Source: Falsiroseomonas bella (GTDB taxonomy: Bacteria > Pseudomonadota > Alphaproteobacteria > Acetobacterales > Acetobacteraceae). From it: a DNA stretch of 64,000 bases. How positions within the stretch are numbered: position 1 is the stretch's first letter; each line of letters begins with the position of its first letter. The notes below the pieces were generated by a model, which saw nothing but the letters and a program-made list of their open reading frames with translations, did not search any database and was not told the origin of the DNA. Location of the stretch: contig NZ_QGNA01000004.1 in assembly GCF_003173615.1 (NCBI RefSeq), positions 682,001-746,000 of the forward strand, in the 5' to 3' direction. The position numbers and the translations under genes were made by a program. Positions 11,701 through 20,195 of this stretch are shown here, piece after piece.

Positions 11701-13828
11701 CAATGCGCATGGCATCGTCGCGCAGTCGGCGGGCGGCGGTGCGGTCTTCGCCAATGAGGGCCTGCGGCTCGACGGCATGCCGGCCAGCGGCCGCATCGGC
11801 CGGGCGGGCGGCATCGGCAGCGCCGGGCCGATCAGCATCTTCAACGACGCGCGCGTGGAGGCCGCCGGCGCGAACGGCATCGGCATCCTCGCCCATGGCA
11901 TGGCGGAGGCCTTCTCGGCCGCCGCGACCGTCACGATCGAACTCGATCCTCAGAGCCAGGTCATCGGCGGGCCCGGCGGCGCGGGGATCCACGCGCAGTC
12001 GCGCGCCACGGCGATCTCGCTGACGAACCGGGGCCTGATCGGCTCCGCCGACGGCATCGCGGGCCGAGCCGTCAGCGTAGGCAGCGGCAGCGGCCTGCTC
12101 AGCCTGACCAACAGCGGCGTGATCACCGGCAACATCGCCGCGCCGAACGCGACGATCGACAACCGGCCTCGCGGCGTCATCAACGCCGGACCCAGCCTCG
12201 CGCTCGGCAATGCGGGCCTGCTCAGCAACGAGGGCGCCTTCGCGGTGGCAGGCCGCGGGACCCTCGGCGCGACCGAGCTGAATGGCCGCTTCGTGCAGGC
12301 CGCCACCGGATCGATCTTCGTCGATGTCGCCGGCCGGTCCGGCGGCGGCATCAGCGTGGACCAGCTGGTGGTGACGCGGAGCGCGACGCTCGGCGGCAGC
12401 GTGCGGCCGGAACTGGTCGCGGGCAGCATGATCGCGCCGGGCACGCACCAGGCGAGCTTCCTCAGGGCAGCCCAGGGCGTCACGGCGAGCGCGCCCGTGC
12501 TGGTGCCGCCGCCGACGCTGAACATGACCTGGTCGCTGCAGTATCCGAACGCCAACGAGGCGGCGATCCGCGTCGACGTCACCACCTTGGCCCCGGCGGC
12601 CGCGATGACCGCGAACCAGCGCTCCGTCGCGGCCGGGCTGCAGCGCGCGGCGATCGCCAATCCCGCCGGCTTCGCACCGATGGCGGCGGGCGTCTACGGC
12701 GCGACGGACCCCGTCGCCTATGCCAGCGCGATGACCTCGCTCGGCGGCGATGGCGGCATGACCGGGCTGATGGCCACGCAGGGCGCGATGCGCCAGTTCA
12801 TGTCCGGCCTGACCGCGCGCATGGACCTGCTGCAGCGCAGCTTCCAGGCGGACGTGATCCCGCCCGCCTCCTTCCTGCCCTATGACTTCTCCGCGGCCTT
12901 CGCCGGCGACGGCGCGATCCGCGGGGATGGCGCGCTGCTCGGCATGGACAGCCTGGCGGACACGCTGCCCTCGCCCTTTCGCGTATGGGCCATGCCGATC
13001 GGCTTCGGCAGCGGCATGGACGCGCGCGCCGGCTTCGGCACCGACGCGGAATCGCGCGTCGGCGGCTTCATGACCGGCTTCGACACCGAGGTCACGCCGC
13101 GGCTGACCATCGGCGCGGTGGGCGGCTGGTCCGACGGCGGCTACTCGGCGGGCTCGCTGGTGTCGAGCGGCACGTTGCGCGGCGCCCACGCCGGCACCTA
13201 CGCGCTGTGGAACGACGGGCCGCTGTATGTCTCGAGCGTGCTCGGATACGCCCGGCACGACGCGCGGCAGAGCCGCATCATCGCCGCGCCCGGCGTTACG
13301 GAGATCGCGCGCGACGATCTCGCCTTCCACAATCTCGGCGCCAATCTCGAACTGGGCTACCGGATCGCCTTGGGGGAGGACTTCACGCTGACGCCGCTGG
13401 CCGGCATCGGGCTGAATGCCTGGCACCGCGAAGGCTCGTCCGAAGCGAGCCGCACGCTCGCTGGCGCCGGCGGCATGCTGGGCCTGACCCAGGCCCCGGC
13501 GGGAGACTACAGCGTGCCGATCTCGCTCGGCTTCCGCGCCGACACCGCCTGGGACCTGGGGAAGGGGCTGATGCTCGGCGGCCATGCGCGCCTCGCCTGG
13601 GTACGGGAGGATGGCGCGACCGCCAGCAGCGCCGCGGCCCTGGCCTTCGCGCCGGGCGAGACGTTCCGGCTGCAGGGGTCGGCGATGCCGCGCGACCGGC
13701 TGTCCTTCAACCTCGGCCTGCAGTTGCAGCCGAACGAGACGCTCGGCTTCGGCGTCAGCATGCTCGGCGACGTCGGCGACGGCTACAGCGCGATCGGCGG
13801 CGTAGGCCGCGTGGTCTGGCGCTGGTAG
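2738..13828 (+). CDS. Giant autotransporter adhesin-like protein with ~46 glycine-rich repeats
   Basis: 3696 aa type Va secreted protein. The GTG start at 2738 is preceded by GGGAGA at a spacing of about 6 bases. A signal peptide is visible at roughly residues 23-52 (RRR, then a hydrophobic stretch ending LGPGDALA before ACVD). The passenger, ~215-3000, consists of units of about 55-90 residues, each with a variant of GIVAQSIGGGGG preceded by a short beta-like stretch and an LGGxGGxGG segment. This suggests a long beta-helix. Residues ~3000-3270 lack repeats and resemble a passenger-associated region. The last ~280 residues form the outer-membrane beta-barrel and end in an aromatic residue (VVWRW). 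Cysteines are few, with one pair near 2595-2605 (YCATP...PCS). The gene stands alone. Similar giant proteins are common in alpha- and betaproteobacteria; the ligand is unknown. Confidence 0.93.
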   Translation: MHPMADGACFPACGDRIPLPSTRRRGLLATTSLTPAVLAVLISLGPGDALAACVDAGATRSCTGDVTTGTLVVGPWPGPAPDIRSIVVDSLTSSIVATNGPAIGLLRFGAVGIGPNVSVQAVIAPGLVAQGAPLSVPLLPRDLGAVHALSLGGRFSAGGAARVVTEGDFNWFSQGGAAISAASLGGFSDAENVAGGAGGVATVTARGGTVVTTSDEAVGLSALSRGGRGADGDSGSGLPSEGGIAGAGGSAAVTSSAVVVTGGRSAVGLLAQSRGGQGGDGDNAVVFGRGADGGAGGAGGVATVLNIAGGSVTTSGFGAHGAMAISVGGGGGAGGDFDGIVGLGGAGAQAGAGGIAFAVNEGVIATQGMLAAGLVSMSVGGGGGDGGTSQGIISLGGAGTLASAGGNVLARNNGSISTTGGLAQGIFALSQGGGGGRGATASGVISVGGEGGGGGSGGTVTVHHAGSIATEGLNAEGILALSVGGGGGAGGNATAIAPLGPLSVAIGGSGGAGGAGGTVRINQDDAALPPDARPTVMTRGDGATGIAGLSVGGGGGSAGSAVSVAVSALPFVPSVSVALGGSGGAGGAGGLVESRYSGSVETRGDVAHGIRLQSVGGGGGAGGSAISVAAGVSAGISVGLGGSGGGGGAGGGVTYQGAADISTLGASSVGIMLQSIGGGGGDGGSAISVGANAFGSIAVALGGTGGLGGAGGNVQGVSSGSIETLGDLSHGIMAQSIGGGGGNGGQAIGFGAGLAGSVTVALGGAGGVAASARSVTVSQAAGEGEGPAILTHGVGAYGILAQSVGGGGGHGGVAGAGALAGGGAVNVALGGQGGLGSNGGTVEVGGAGAITTLADNAVGIFAQSVGGGGGVGALGAGAAATLFTTVGATMGGTGGAGGNGGRATVTYAGDISTGQTLEGDITTGRSAAAIVAQSIGGGGGAGGLAGGASVGMGTVNLALGGSGASGGSAGIAEITYSGNARTLGDLAPGLVAQSVGGGGGIGGVTRGGGSGGLLGLSIALGGSGAAGGNGARSRVDLAGTGSVSTEGDHSHGIVAQSIGGGGGMAGTALGIGVGAAPITIAVGGAGGAGGAGGAATALSAGSVTTLGNQAYGIVAQSIGGGGGIAGESQAYAIGVPIGVPVGGQAGAGGAGGLARAENTGSVSTSGDFAAGILAQSVGGGGGIGAFGRYFGFQPPQLSDVTLELSVTLGGRGGVAGGGGQASVAGTGAVATTGAMAPGILAQSIGGGGGIGGTANGQTAGAGTVGLTIAVGGGGGSAGGGGVVALDYAGTVTTEGPLSHAIHAQSIGGGGGAAGSATAGNASAYNLAFAVGGSGGSAGAGGLVSVNSTSPIATTGELSAGILAQSIGGGGGAAGGAMIDNSGFGTGSMALGGNGGFGGAGGGVVVTRSHGGLVPPASGAVRALSSYGLPAGIATLSTTGGGAPGIVAQSIGGGGGLGATNLNLALVTSFDVNALLPTSWDFQVGTNGVGGAGGVVTVAAADNIATGAAAPAADPAEPLLTMLRVAGLSAEGGASPAIVAQSIGGGGGTYFGAGNALLRSTSGRAEVAAELGGTSASSNAASAVAIRFAGAVQTLGLGSDALVAQSVGGGGGTIVQAAGGLRSFGVGLDASVLLGGQDIRDGTAGSSAVTFQGRASTTGHAARGIVAQSIGGGGGLATLPIATGIGGPATSDDDVRVVLGGVARPEGGGWSQNATSDSPGGAVSVRTIEAPGEATSVSTIGRGAHGIVAQSVGNGGGLAEVPGLMTVGDDVSRDEYRFGLTLGGGGGAAFATGSATVDNQADIATAGAHAIGIAAQSIGAGGGLAGMPLAFFLRADDIRDRTIHLTQSLGARETDGSGGAVTLSNNGIVQTAGFNAHGLLAQSIGGGGGAAVGALEFPIGTAEGGAGSLAPRHRVEAGIRLGGTAASGDGGIVRLTNVASVVTSGDAAFALLGQSIGGGGGSAGLGRPGESWLYAAPDSDIGLTVSADPADRAAVSFRQVVDLGAGAGSGGAGGAVEVVNKAAVTTFGSESIALLAQSIGGGGGVAGLGMADPSGRVTLGGALGLGGAGGRVTVTLSPPGSIATEGRIAHGVVAQSIGGGGGMGGGGLGTVTLGTTGGIGGNGSRVAMTLDGAIAVGGGLAAGAVAQSIGGGGGIVAADGLGGAEPGGRSVRLGANLGASGSGGQVTVTQGAGATLQTGGAFGLGLLAQSVGGGGGLTLLHNPDAGAAETALRPLHRLGALSGAAGDGGAVAFTQFGVIATDGEAAHGVLAQSIGGGGGLAMGSGLHQLGAGGAQGGAGGDVALSMRGSGVFTAGDFAHGVVAQSVGGGGGAAHAQLPVGQGAGVIAGFPAVVLGGTTGVASPGGTASLTLSTRGGVAAAIGTQGDGALGALVQSVGGGGGLSGGIVAAQGPLTLGSAGPSGRGGAVALSMNGSIATAGAAAPAAIVQSIGAGGGVASASTGAVTLGASQPGDAAGGSVRLTLAGTVSATGQDASAVIAQSVAAGGGFVGSAGGVLRLGSQGGSTDAPGTVEIRNNAAIGATGDRATALLAQSVGGGGGVVLRAGGNATLGLSPVSLPGISDFGASGAGGAVTYCATPTVGAGGTPCSIVAGGATGTVTPGPLTVAGTGGIALVAQSIAGGGGFVGDVAGSATFGSVAAGNGGLVTVTGPGAITVLGANGAAAIAQSVGGGGGIVARAGGAAVLGGTAGGIANANLDADGGRVTLQTEAAVTATTAGSLGLVAQSIGGGGGTLLSGGGAATLGGARPGDGGSAELRSADAATSGAALIAQSVGGGGGLVGRANGAVTLGGSATGDGQSARVALRGAVATAGDGAPAIIAQSLGGGGGIVLGGAGSATLGGSGVGRGGAVDVEVTSDSVIATAGIGSAGIVAQSLGGGGGVLAGVNLGRVVFGGTGTTASDGGGVDVDSKAAITTSGVGAHGIVAQSGGGGGGIVLGTREERAGSSLRAGSGSGGAVNVTNAGPIRVSGANAHGIVAQSAGGGAVFANEGLRLDGMPASGRIGRAGGIGSAGPISIFNDARVEAAGANGIGILAHGMAEAFSAAATVTIELDPQSQVIGGPGGAGIHAQSRATAISLTNRGLIGSADGIAGRAVSVGSGSGLLSLTNSGVITGNIAAPNATIDNRPRGVINAGPSLALGNAGLLSNEGAFAVAGRGTLGATELNGRFVQAATGSIFVDVAGRSGGGISVDQLVVTRSATLGGSVRPELVAGSMIAPGTHQASFLRAAQGVTASAPVLVPPPTLNMTWSLQYPNANEAAIRVDVTTLAPAAAMTANQRSVAAGLQRAAIANPAGFAPMAAGVYGATDPVAYASAMTSLGGDGGMTGLMATQGAMRQFMSGLTARMDLLQRSFQADVIPPASFLPYDFSAAFAGDGAIRGDGALLGMDSLADTLPSPFRVWAMPIGFGSGMDARAGFGTDAESRVGGFMTGFDTEVTPRLTIGAVGGWSDGGYSAGSLVSSGTLRGAHAGTYALWNDGPLYVSSVLGYARHDARQSRIIAAPGVTEIARDDLAFHNLGANLELGYRIALGEDFTLTPLAGIGLNAWHREGSSEASRTLAGAGGMLGLTQAPAGDYSVPISLGFRADTAWDLGKGLMLGGHARLAWVREDGATASSAAALAFAPGETFRLQGSAMPRDRLSFNLGLQLQPNETLGFGVSMLGDVGDGYSAIGGVGRVVWRW
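3388..11760 (+). repeat. Coding tandem repeat array inside the autotransporter gene
   Basis: By eye about 46 in-frame copies of a degenerate unit of roughly 170-270 bp. Each carries a GC-only core encoding QS(I/V)GGGGG, written as caga-gc-atcggcggcggcggcgg with small changes. The first copies have weaker cores (SRGGRG, SRGGQG), the middle copies are the most uniform, and the last ones decay (QSGGGGGG, QSAGGGA, then HGMAEAF and QSRATAI). This gradient suggests expansion from the middle and old age at the ends. Confidence 0.9.
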
Positions 13829-13837
13829 GATGCGCCG

Positions 13838-15238
13838 ATGTGTTTCGGTGCGCCCCATGGCCCGGGCTGCGCGATAGGCCGCCGTTCGCTGCTGGTGGCG
13901 ACGGCCTTTGCCGCCGGCGTCGTCAGCGCGCCGGATGCCGCCGCGCAGGTGGCGCCGCGGCAGATCGTGACCATCCGCGACGCCGAGACCGAGAACCTGC
14001 TGCGCCGGATGGCGTATCCGCTGATGCAGGCCGCGGGCGTGGACCCCGCGACCGTGCCGATGACGCTGATCCGCAACGGCGCCGTCAACGCCTTCGTGGC
14101 GCAGGGTAACTTCCTCTACCTGTACACCGGGCTGATCCAGCAGGCCGAGTCCGCCGGTGAGGTGGCGGGCGTGCTGGCGCATGAGATCGGGCACGTGATG
14201 GGCGGGCATCTTGCCCGTCTGCCGGAGCAGATGCGCAACGCCATGCTGCGCTCGCTGGGTGCCATGCTGCTTGGCGGCGCCGCGGCCGCGGCCTCCGGCG
14301 AGCCGGGCGCCATGGCGGCCGGCATGCTCGGCGGCCAGGCCATGGCGACGAACGAGTTCACGGCCTTCACCCGCACGCAGGAACAGTCGGCGGATCAGGC
14401 GGCGCTCGACCTGCTCGACCAGGTCGGCTGGTCGGCGCGCGGGCTGGAACGCCTCCTGGAGCGCACAGTGGACAAGGAGCAACTCGTCGCCGGCCGCCAG
14501 GATCCGTATTTCCGCACGCACCCGCTCTCGCGCGACCGGCTGGACTTCGTGCGGCAACGCGCCGGCAGGTCGCGCGTGGCCGGGGCCGGGATGCCGGCCG
14601 GGATCGAGCGCTCCTTCGTCATGGTGCGCGCCAAGCTCGACGGCTTCATCGAGCCGCATGCCGCCGTGATGCGCCGCTATCCCGCCTCCGACACCAGCGC
14701 GCCGGCGCGCTATGCGCGGGCGATCGGCACCTTCCGCGCGGGCCGCATCGACCAGGCGCTCGCGATGCTGCGGCCCCTCGCGGCCGAGGCTCCGTCGGAT
14801 CCCTGGCTGCAGGAGCTGACCGGCCAGGTGCTGCTGCAGGGCCAGCGGCCGACCGAGGCGGCGCGACGCTATGCCGAGGCCGTGCGCCTCGCTCCCGCGG
14901 AGCCGCTGATCCGCATCGGCCATGCACGCGCGCTTGGCGAGATCGGCAATCCGGCGCAGCTGCGCCTCGCCGCGTCCGAGCTGGAGACCGCCTTGCGCAG
15001 CGAGCGCCGCAGCGCCTTCGCCTGGCGTCAGCTGGCGGTGGTCCGCGGCCGGCTCGGCGAGACGGCTCTTGCCGACCTCGCGCTGGCCGAGGAAGCGCTG
15101 ATCCTGCAGGACGCGCGCCAGGCCGCCGCGCTGGCGCGCCGTGCCGAGGCGGGCCTTCCAGCCGGCGCCCCGCGGCTGCGTGCCCAGGACATCGTCGCCG
15201 CCGCGGAAAACCTGCCGGCACGCAGGCGGCGCTGGTAG
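13838..15238 (+). CDS. M48 family metalloprotease with C-terminal TPR region (BepA/YfgC-like)
   Basis: 466 aa. A Tat/Sec-like signal with RRSLLVATAFAAG is at about residues 15-36, so the protein is probably periplasmic. The zinc site is seen as HEIGH at 115-119, with a downstream glutamate in QEQSADQAALDLL. The C-terminal ~200 residues are Ala/Leu/Arg-rich helical repeats compatible with TPRs. In this family the protease degrades or helps assemble outer-membrane proteins. It lies only 9 bp after the giant autotransporter, which makes a role in that protein's outer-membrane quality control attractive but unproven. An alternative ATG lies at 13830 in another frame and is not used. Confidence 0.9.
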   Translation: MCFGAPHGPGCAIGRRSLLVATAFAAGVVSAPDAAAQVAPRQIVTIRDAETENLLRRMAYPLMQAAGVDPATVPMTLIRNGAVNAFVAQGNFLYLYTGLIQQAESAGEVAGVLAHEIGHVMGGHLARLPEQMRNAMLRSLGAMLLGGAAAAASGEPGAMAAGMLGGQAMATNEFTAFTRTQEQSADQAALDLLDQVGWSARGLERLLERTVDKEQLVAGRQDPYFRTHPLSRDRLDFVRQRAGRSRVAGAGMPAGIERSFVMVRAKLDGFIEPHAAVMRRYPASDTSAPARYARAIGTFRAGRIDQALAMLRPLAAEAPSDPWLQELTGQVLLQGQRPTEAARRYAEAVRLAPAEPLIRIGHARALGEIGNPAQLRLAASELETALRSERRSAFAWRQLAVVRGRLGETALADLALAEEALILQDARQAAALARRAEAGLPAGAPRLRAQDIVAAAENLPARRRRW

Positions 15239-15274
15239 CCCGGCGCCGCGCCGGAGTCGCCCGGCGCCACGCCG

Positions 15275-16468
15275 TCAGCGGGTGCGGCTGACGCGGCCGC
15301 CGTCGCGCAGCGTGCTCGGCGGGAACAGGATGACGGTTTCGCCGGGCGCAAGGCCGGAGGAGACCATCGCGTCGCGGGCGGCGCGGCGCGCCAGCGCGAC
15401 CTGCCGCTCATGCGCGACGCCATCCTGCACGACGAACACGGCCCAGCCCGCGCCGCGGCGGAACAGCGCGCTGACCGGAACCAGCACCGCGCCCTCGACC
15501 GCCTCGACCGTCATCCGCGCATCCACGCGGAAGCCGTCGCCGAGCGCGGCCCAGGATTCCGGTGGACCGGTGAGGTCGATCACCACCCAGACCCGCTGCT
15601 CCTCCACGCCGAGCGCCGAGACGCGGGTGAAGGCGCCTGGCTCCACCAGGCGGACGCGACCCTCCAGCGGCGCCGGCCCGCCCCAGCGCTCGATGGTCAC
15701 CGGGGCACCGGGGGTGATCCCGACCGCCTCCGTCGTCAGGACATCCACCACGACCTCGAGGTCCGTCGGATCGCCGAGCTCCAGCAGCGGCGCGCCGGAA
15801 GCCACCACCGCCTCGCTCTCCTGCAGGACGCGCAGCACGCGCCCGGCGACGGGTGCGCGCACCTCGCGCCGCTCCTCCCCGTTCTCCGTCGCATCGACGG
15901 CCGCCAGCACGGCGCGCGCCTGGTCCACCTCGTGCTCGGCGGCGTGCCGACGCCGCTCCGCCGCGAGCATGTCGCGCGCCGCCACGCGCTGGGCCAGCTC
16001 CGCGCGCTCGAGCTGCTGCAGCGGCGCGGCGCCGCGCGCCTGCAGCTGGCGCACCCGCGCCGCGTCCGCCTCGGCCTGGGTCTGCTCGGCGGCGGCGCGC
16101 TCCATCAGCGCCGCGGCCTGCTCCAGCATCGCCTCGGCCGCCCCGAGCCGCTCCTCCGCTTCGCGGCGCGCGCGCGGACTGAGCAGGGCGGAGGGCGCGG
16201 CCAGGATCTCCGCGACCACGTCGCCGCGCCCGACCGTGTCGCCCGCGCGCACGCCAAGCCGCATGACCTGCCCCGCGACGGGGGCGGAGACGACGTAGCG
16301 GTCGCGCACCCGCGTGCGGCCATCCTCCTCCACCACGACCTCGAAGCGGCCGCGCGTGACCTGCTCGGTCTCGACGAGGGCCGGTCGGGGGCGAAAGGCG
16401 ACGAAGGCGCCGCCCGCAGCCAGCAGGACGGACGCGGCGATCAGCGCCCGGCGGAGGTGCCGGCCCAC
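15275..16468 (-). CDS. HlyD/MacA-type periplasmic adaptor of an ABC export system
   Basis: 397 aa membrane-fusion protein. One N-terminal membrane anchor (residues ~8-24) is followed by the biotinyl-lipoyl half-motif (APVAGQVMRLGVRAGD, ~65-80), a long coiled-coil hairpin (~95-190), the second lipoyl half (VRAPVAGRVLRV, ~195-210), then beta-barrel and membrane-proximal domains. The GTG start is 3 bp beyond the permease stop (TGAGGCGTG). It is the last gene of the ATPase-permease-adaptor operon and would link the inner-membrane permease to an outer-membrane channel not encoded here. Confidence 0.9.
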   Translation of the reverse strand: MGRHLRRALIAASVLLAAGGAFVAFRPRPALVETEQVTRGRFEVVVEEDGRTRVRDRYVVSAPVAGQVMRLGVRAGDTVGRGDVVAEILAAPSALLSPRARREAEERLGAAEAMLEQAAALMERAAAEQTQAEADAARVRQLQARGAAPLQQLERAELAQRVAARDMLAAERRRHAAEHEVDQARAVLAAVDATENGEERREVRAPVAGRVLRVLQESEAVVASGAPLLELGDPTDLEVVVDVLTTEAVGITPGAPVTIERWGGPAPLEGRVRLVEPGAFTRVSALGVEEQRVWVVIDLTGPPESWAALGDGFRVDARMTVEAVEGAVLVPVSALFRRGAGWAVFVVQDGVAHERQVALARRAARDAMVSSGLAPGETVILFPPSTLRDGGRVSRTR

Positions 16469-16471
16469 GCC

Positions 16472-18828
16472 TCAGTCCCTCGCCTTCAGGGCGGCGATCA
16501 GGTCGAGCCGGTCGATCCGCCGCCGCACCACCAGTGCGCTGGCCAGCGCCGCGCCCAGCACGACGAGCGCCGCCGTCGCGAAGGTCGCCGTGCTGATCAC
16601 CGCGGGCACGTCGAAGCTCTCATTGTCCCGCGCTCCCAGGATGAGCCCGACGAACCACTGCGCCAGGACCAGCCCCAGCGGCACCGCGACCAGCACCGCC
16701 AGCGCCAGCTCCGCAAGCAGGATGCGCGACACCTCCCGCCGCGTGAAGCCGAGCACCCGGAGGCTCGCCATCTCCCAGCCCCGCTCCTGCAGCGCGACGC
16801 GGGCGCTGTTGTAGACCACGCCCACCGCGATGATCACGCCGAAGCCGGTGAGCGTCACGGCGCTGGTCAGGACCAGGCCGGCGATCACCTCGTCGAAGAC
16901 GCGCAGCCACACCGCCTTCACGTTCGTCGCCGCCACGCGCGGCCGCTCCGCGAGACGCTGCCACAGCGCCTCGGCCGCCAGCGGGTCCACCCGCAGCGCG
17001 ACGTGGGAGACGAGGTCGTCCTCGCGCATCAGCCGGTTCAGCGCGCCGATTTCCATCAAGGCGGTGAAGCCGATGATGTCCTCGACCAGCGCGGCCACCG
17101 GCAGGTCATGCACGCGTCGCGCGCCTTCCAGCACCTCGACCTGCACCGTGTCGCCTTCACGGACGCCGAGCCGCTCGGCCAGCCGCCGGCTGAGGGCGAT
17201 GCCGTGCCGCGGGATGGGCACGGGCCGGAGATCGACATCCCGCGGCACCCGCAGCGCCGCGCCCTCCGGCAGGCCGGTCAGCGCGAGCAGCCGGCTGCGC
17301 TGCGCCGCACGCAGCCTGACCGGCACGATGCGCTGGCCTTCCGCGGCGAGCACACCGGGCAGCCGCGCCATCTCGCGCACGGCGCGGGAGGGGCGGGGGT
17401 CGGTGAGCGCGACGAAGGCGTCGCCGCGCTCAATGCGGTCGAACTGAAGCTCGACCATGCTGTCCATCGCGTCCCACCAGAACAGGCCGAGCACCACCAT
17501 CGGCACCGCCAGCGCGATGCCGAGCACGGTGAGCAGCGTGCGCAGCGGGCGGCCGAGCAGGCCGCGCAGCGGGATCTTCGCCCGTGCGCCGAGCCGGCGC
17601 CCCACCCCGCCGAGCACGCGCCCGCCGAAGGCCGCGGGCCGCGCCGGGCGCAACCCCTCCGCGGCGGGCAGGCGCAGGATCCGCCGCAGGGCCGCGAGCA
17701 CGCCGAGCAGCGCGACCGCGAAGCTCGCCGCGGCGGCCAGCAGGGGCAGCCACGCCGGCAGCAGGTAGGGCAGCTCGGGGAAGCGGAAGAAGGGCCGGTA
17801 GTTGCCGAGCATGCCGGCCCCCATCCAGGCGCCTGCCGCGACGCCGAGGGCCGAGCCGAGCAGGCAGATCATGGCGACGAACTTCGCGTAGTGGAGCGCG
17901 ATCGGGAAGGACGGGTAGCCGAGCGCCTTCAGCGCCGCGACCTGCTCGCGCTGCGCCTCCACCATCCGGCCCAGCACCACGTTGAGCAGGAAGGCGGCGA
18001 TGCCGAAGAAGACGAGGGGCACGGTGACGGCCAGCGTGCGCTGCTCGGCCAGCTCGTCCTCCAGGAAGCGGTGCGAGGGCTGGTCGCGCCTGCCATAAGC
18101 GCCGCGGCCGCCCCAGGGCAGCAGCAGCCGGTCGAGCTCGGCGATCACCGCCGGCTCCGAGGCGCCGGGGGCCAGCGTCAGCACCACCTGGTCGAAGGCG
18201 CCCTGCATGTCGAAGGCCCGCGCCACGGCGTCCTCGTTCGCCCAGAGCACGACGAAGCCGCGGTCGTCGGGCAGCGGGTTGCCGGGGCGCGAGGTGAAGA
18301 CGAATTCCGGCGAATGCGCGATGCCCGTGATCCGGAAGCGCTCGCGCCTTCCGTTCAGGATGACGGCGATCTCGTCGCCCGGCCGCACACCGCGGGCTTC
18401 GGCGAAGGCGGCGTGGATCACCGCCTCGTCGTGCCGCGTCGGCTCCGGCAGGCGGCCGGCGAGCAGCCGCAGCCGGTTCAGCGCCGGCTGCTCGCCGCCG
18501 ACCGGCAGGGACAGGACACGGCCGGCGACGGGCACCTCGGCGCCCGGCCAGTCCACGCGGGCCTCGCCGGTGACGCGTCCCTCGGCGAGCGCGACGCCCG
18601 GGATCTCCGCGATCCGCGCCAGCAGCGTGCGCGGCGCGCGCTCCACCTCGGCATAGGCCTCCGCGAAGTGGCTCTCCGCATAGAAGGCCTGCTGCGCCCC
18701 GCGGAGCGAGAGGAAGCTGCTGACCGACATCACCAGAACGGCGACGCCGGCGCCGATCAGCAGCGCGATGGTGACGACCTGGCCGCGCAGCGCCCGGATG
18801 TCGCGTAGCAGCTTGCGGTCCAGCACGC

Positions 18829-18832
<4 letters not shown>
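16472..18832 (-). CDS. ABC transporter permease, FtsX/MacB-like, duplicated
   Basis: 786 aa inner-membrane protein. It has two FtsX-like halves: a first transmembrane segment at ~20-40, a large periplasmic domain at ~45-260, three membrane segments around 265-400, then a second helix (~430-455), a second periplasmic domain and three more helices to the C-terminus. The arrangement suits LolCE/MacB-like mechanotransmission rather than a diffusion channel. The GTG start overlaps the TGA of the ATPase gene (GTGA). The exported substrate could be a lipid, lipoprotein or drug; nothing in the sequence decides. Confidence 0.9.
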
Positions 18833-19593
<761 letters not shown>

Positions 19594-19648
19594 CCGGCGC
19601 AGCATGCCACGGTTCTGCTGCTGGCGGCGACGATCGCGCCGCCCGGGT

Positions 19649-20179
19649 TCAGCCTCGCACCATGCGGGAGAGGGCGCGGTCCCGCAGGATGAACTGGTGC
19701 CAGAGCGCCGCCAGCACATGCGCCGCGATCGCCGCGAGCATCAGGTTGGCCAGCACCTCGTGCGCCTCCCCCCAGAGGCGCCCGCCCGGCACGGGGAAGG
19801 GGGCGGGCAGGGGCATCCCGCCGAAGATGGTCACCGCCCGGCCGCGCGCCCAGCGGTCGAGCAGGCCGCTCAGCGGCACGCCGATGGTCAGCCCGATCAG
19901 CGCAAGATGCATGGCCGTGGCCGCCAGGCGCTGCCAGGCCGGGCCCTCCGCCGGGGGCGGCGGCGCCACGGCGCGCCAGGCGACGCGCAGCGCCGCGAAG
20001 CCGAGCACCAGCACGCCCAGGCTGTAGTGCAGCTGCATCGCGAGGTCGCGGCTGGCACCGCGGGGGAAGTCCTCCATCGTGCTGCCGACCGCCCAGGCCA
20101 ACAGCACCAGCAGCGCGCTCGCCCAGTGGATGGCGCGTGTCGCCATGCCGGGGGAGCGCAGCGCGACGGTCGTCGCCAT
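19649..20179 (-). CDS. Cytochrome b561 family protein
   Basis: 176 aa with four predicted membrane helices. Histidines suited to binding b-type heme are seen: H in [10 protein letters not shown] (~18), LHYSLG (~50), EAHEVLANL (~138) and [11 protein letters not shown] (~151-156). Bacterial b561 proteins pass electrons between the quinone pool and periplasmic acceptors, or scavenge superoxide. It lies 16 bp downstream of a PepSY-domain gene on the same strand, a pairing often seen with two-component systems that sense iron or redox state. Confidence 0.9.
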   Translation of the reverse strand: MATTVALRSPGMATRAIHWASALLVLLAWAVGSTMEDFPRGASRDLAMQLHYSLGVLVLGFAALRVAWRAVAPPPPAEGPAWQRLAATAMHLALIGLTIGVPLSGLLDRWARGRAVTIFGGMPLPAPFPVPGGRLWGEAHEVLANLMLAAIAAHVLAALWHQFILRDRALSRMVRG

Positions 20180-20195
20180 CCCTGTGCTCCTTCGC

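Noticed and set aside
3388-11760. CRISPR array or mobile-element repeat
   Set aside because: Irregular unit length, in-frame coding sense and no spacer-like unique segments; the structure is a protein repeat.
5621-14923. A 3100-codon open frame on the minus strand opposite the autotransporter
   Set aside because: It is a mirror of the repeat-rich, GC-biased coding strand, where stop codons are rare on both strands. Its protein is low-complexity Ala/Arg/Asp without domains, export signal or ribosome site.
15410-18808. A 1132-codon plus-strand frame across the ABC adaptor and permease genes
   Set aside because: The opposite strand encodes well-conserved transporter proteins. The plus-strand product is Arg/His/Gln-rich noise.
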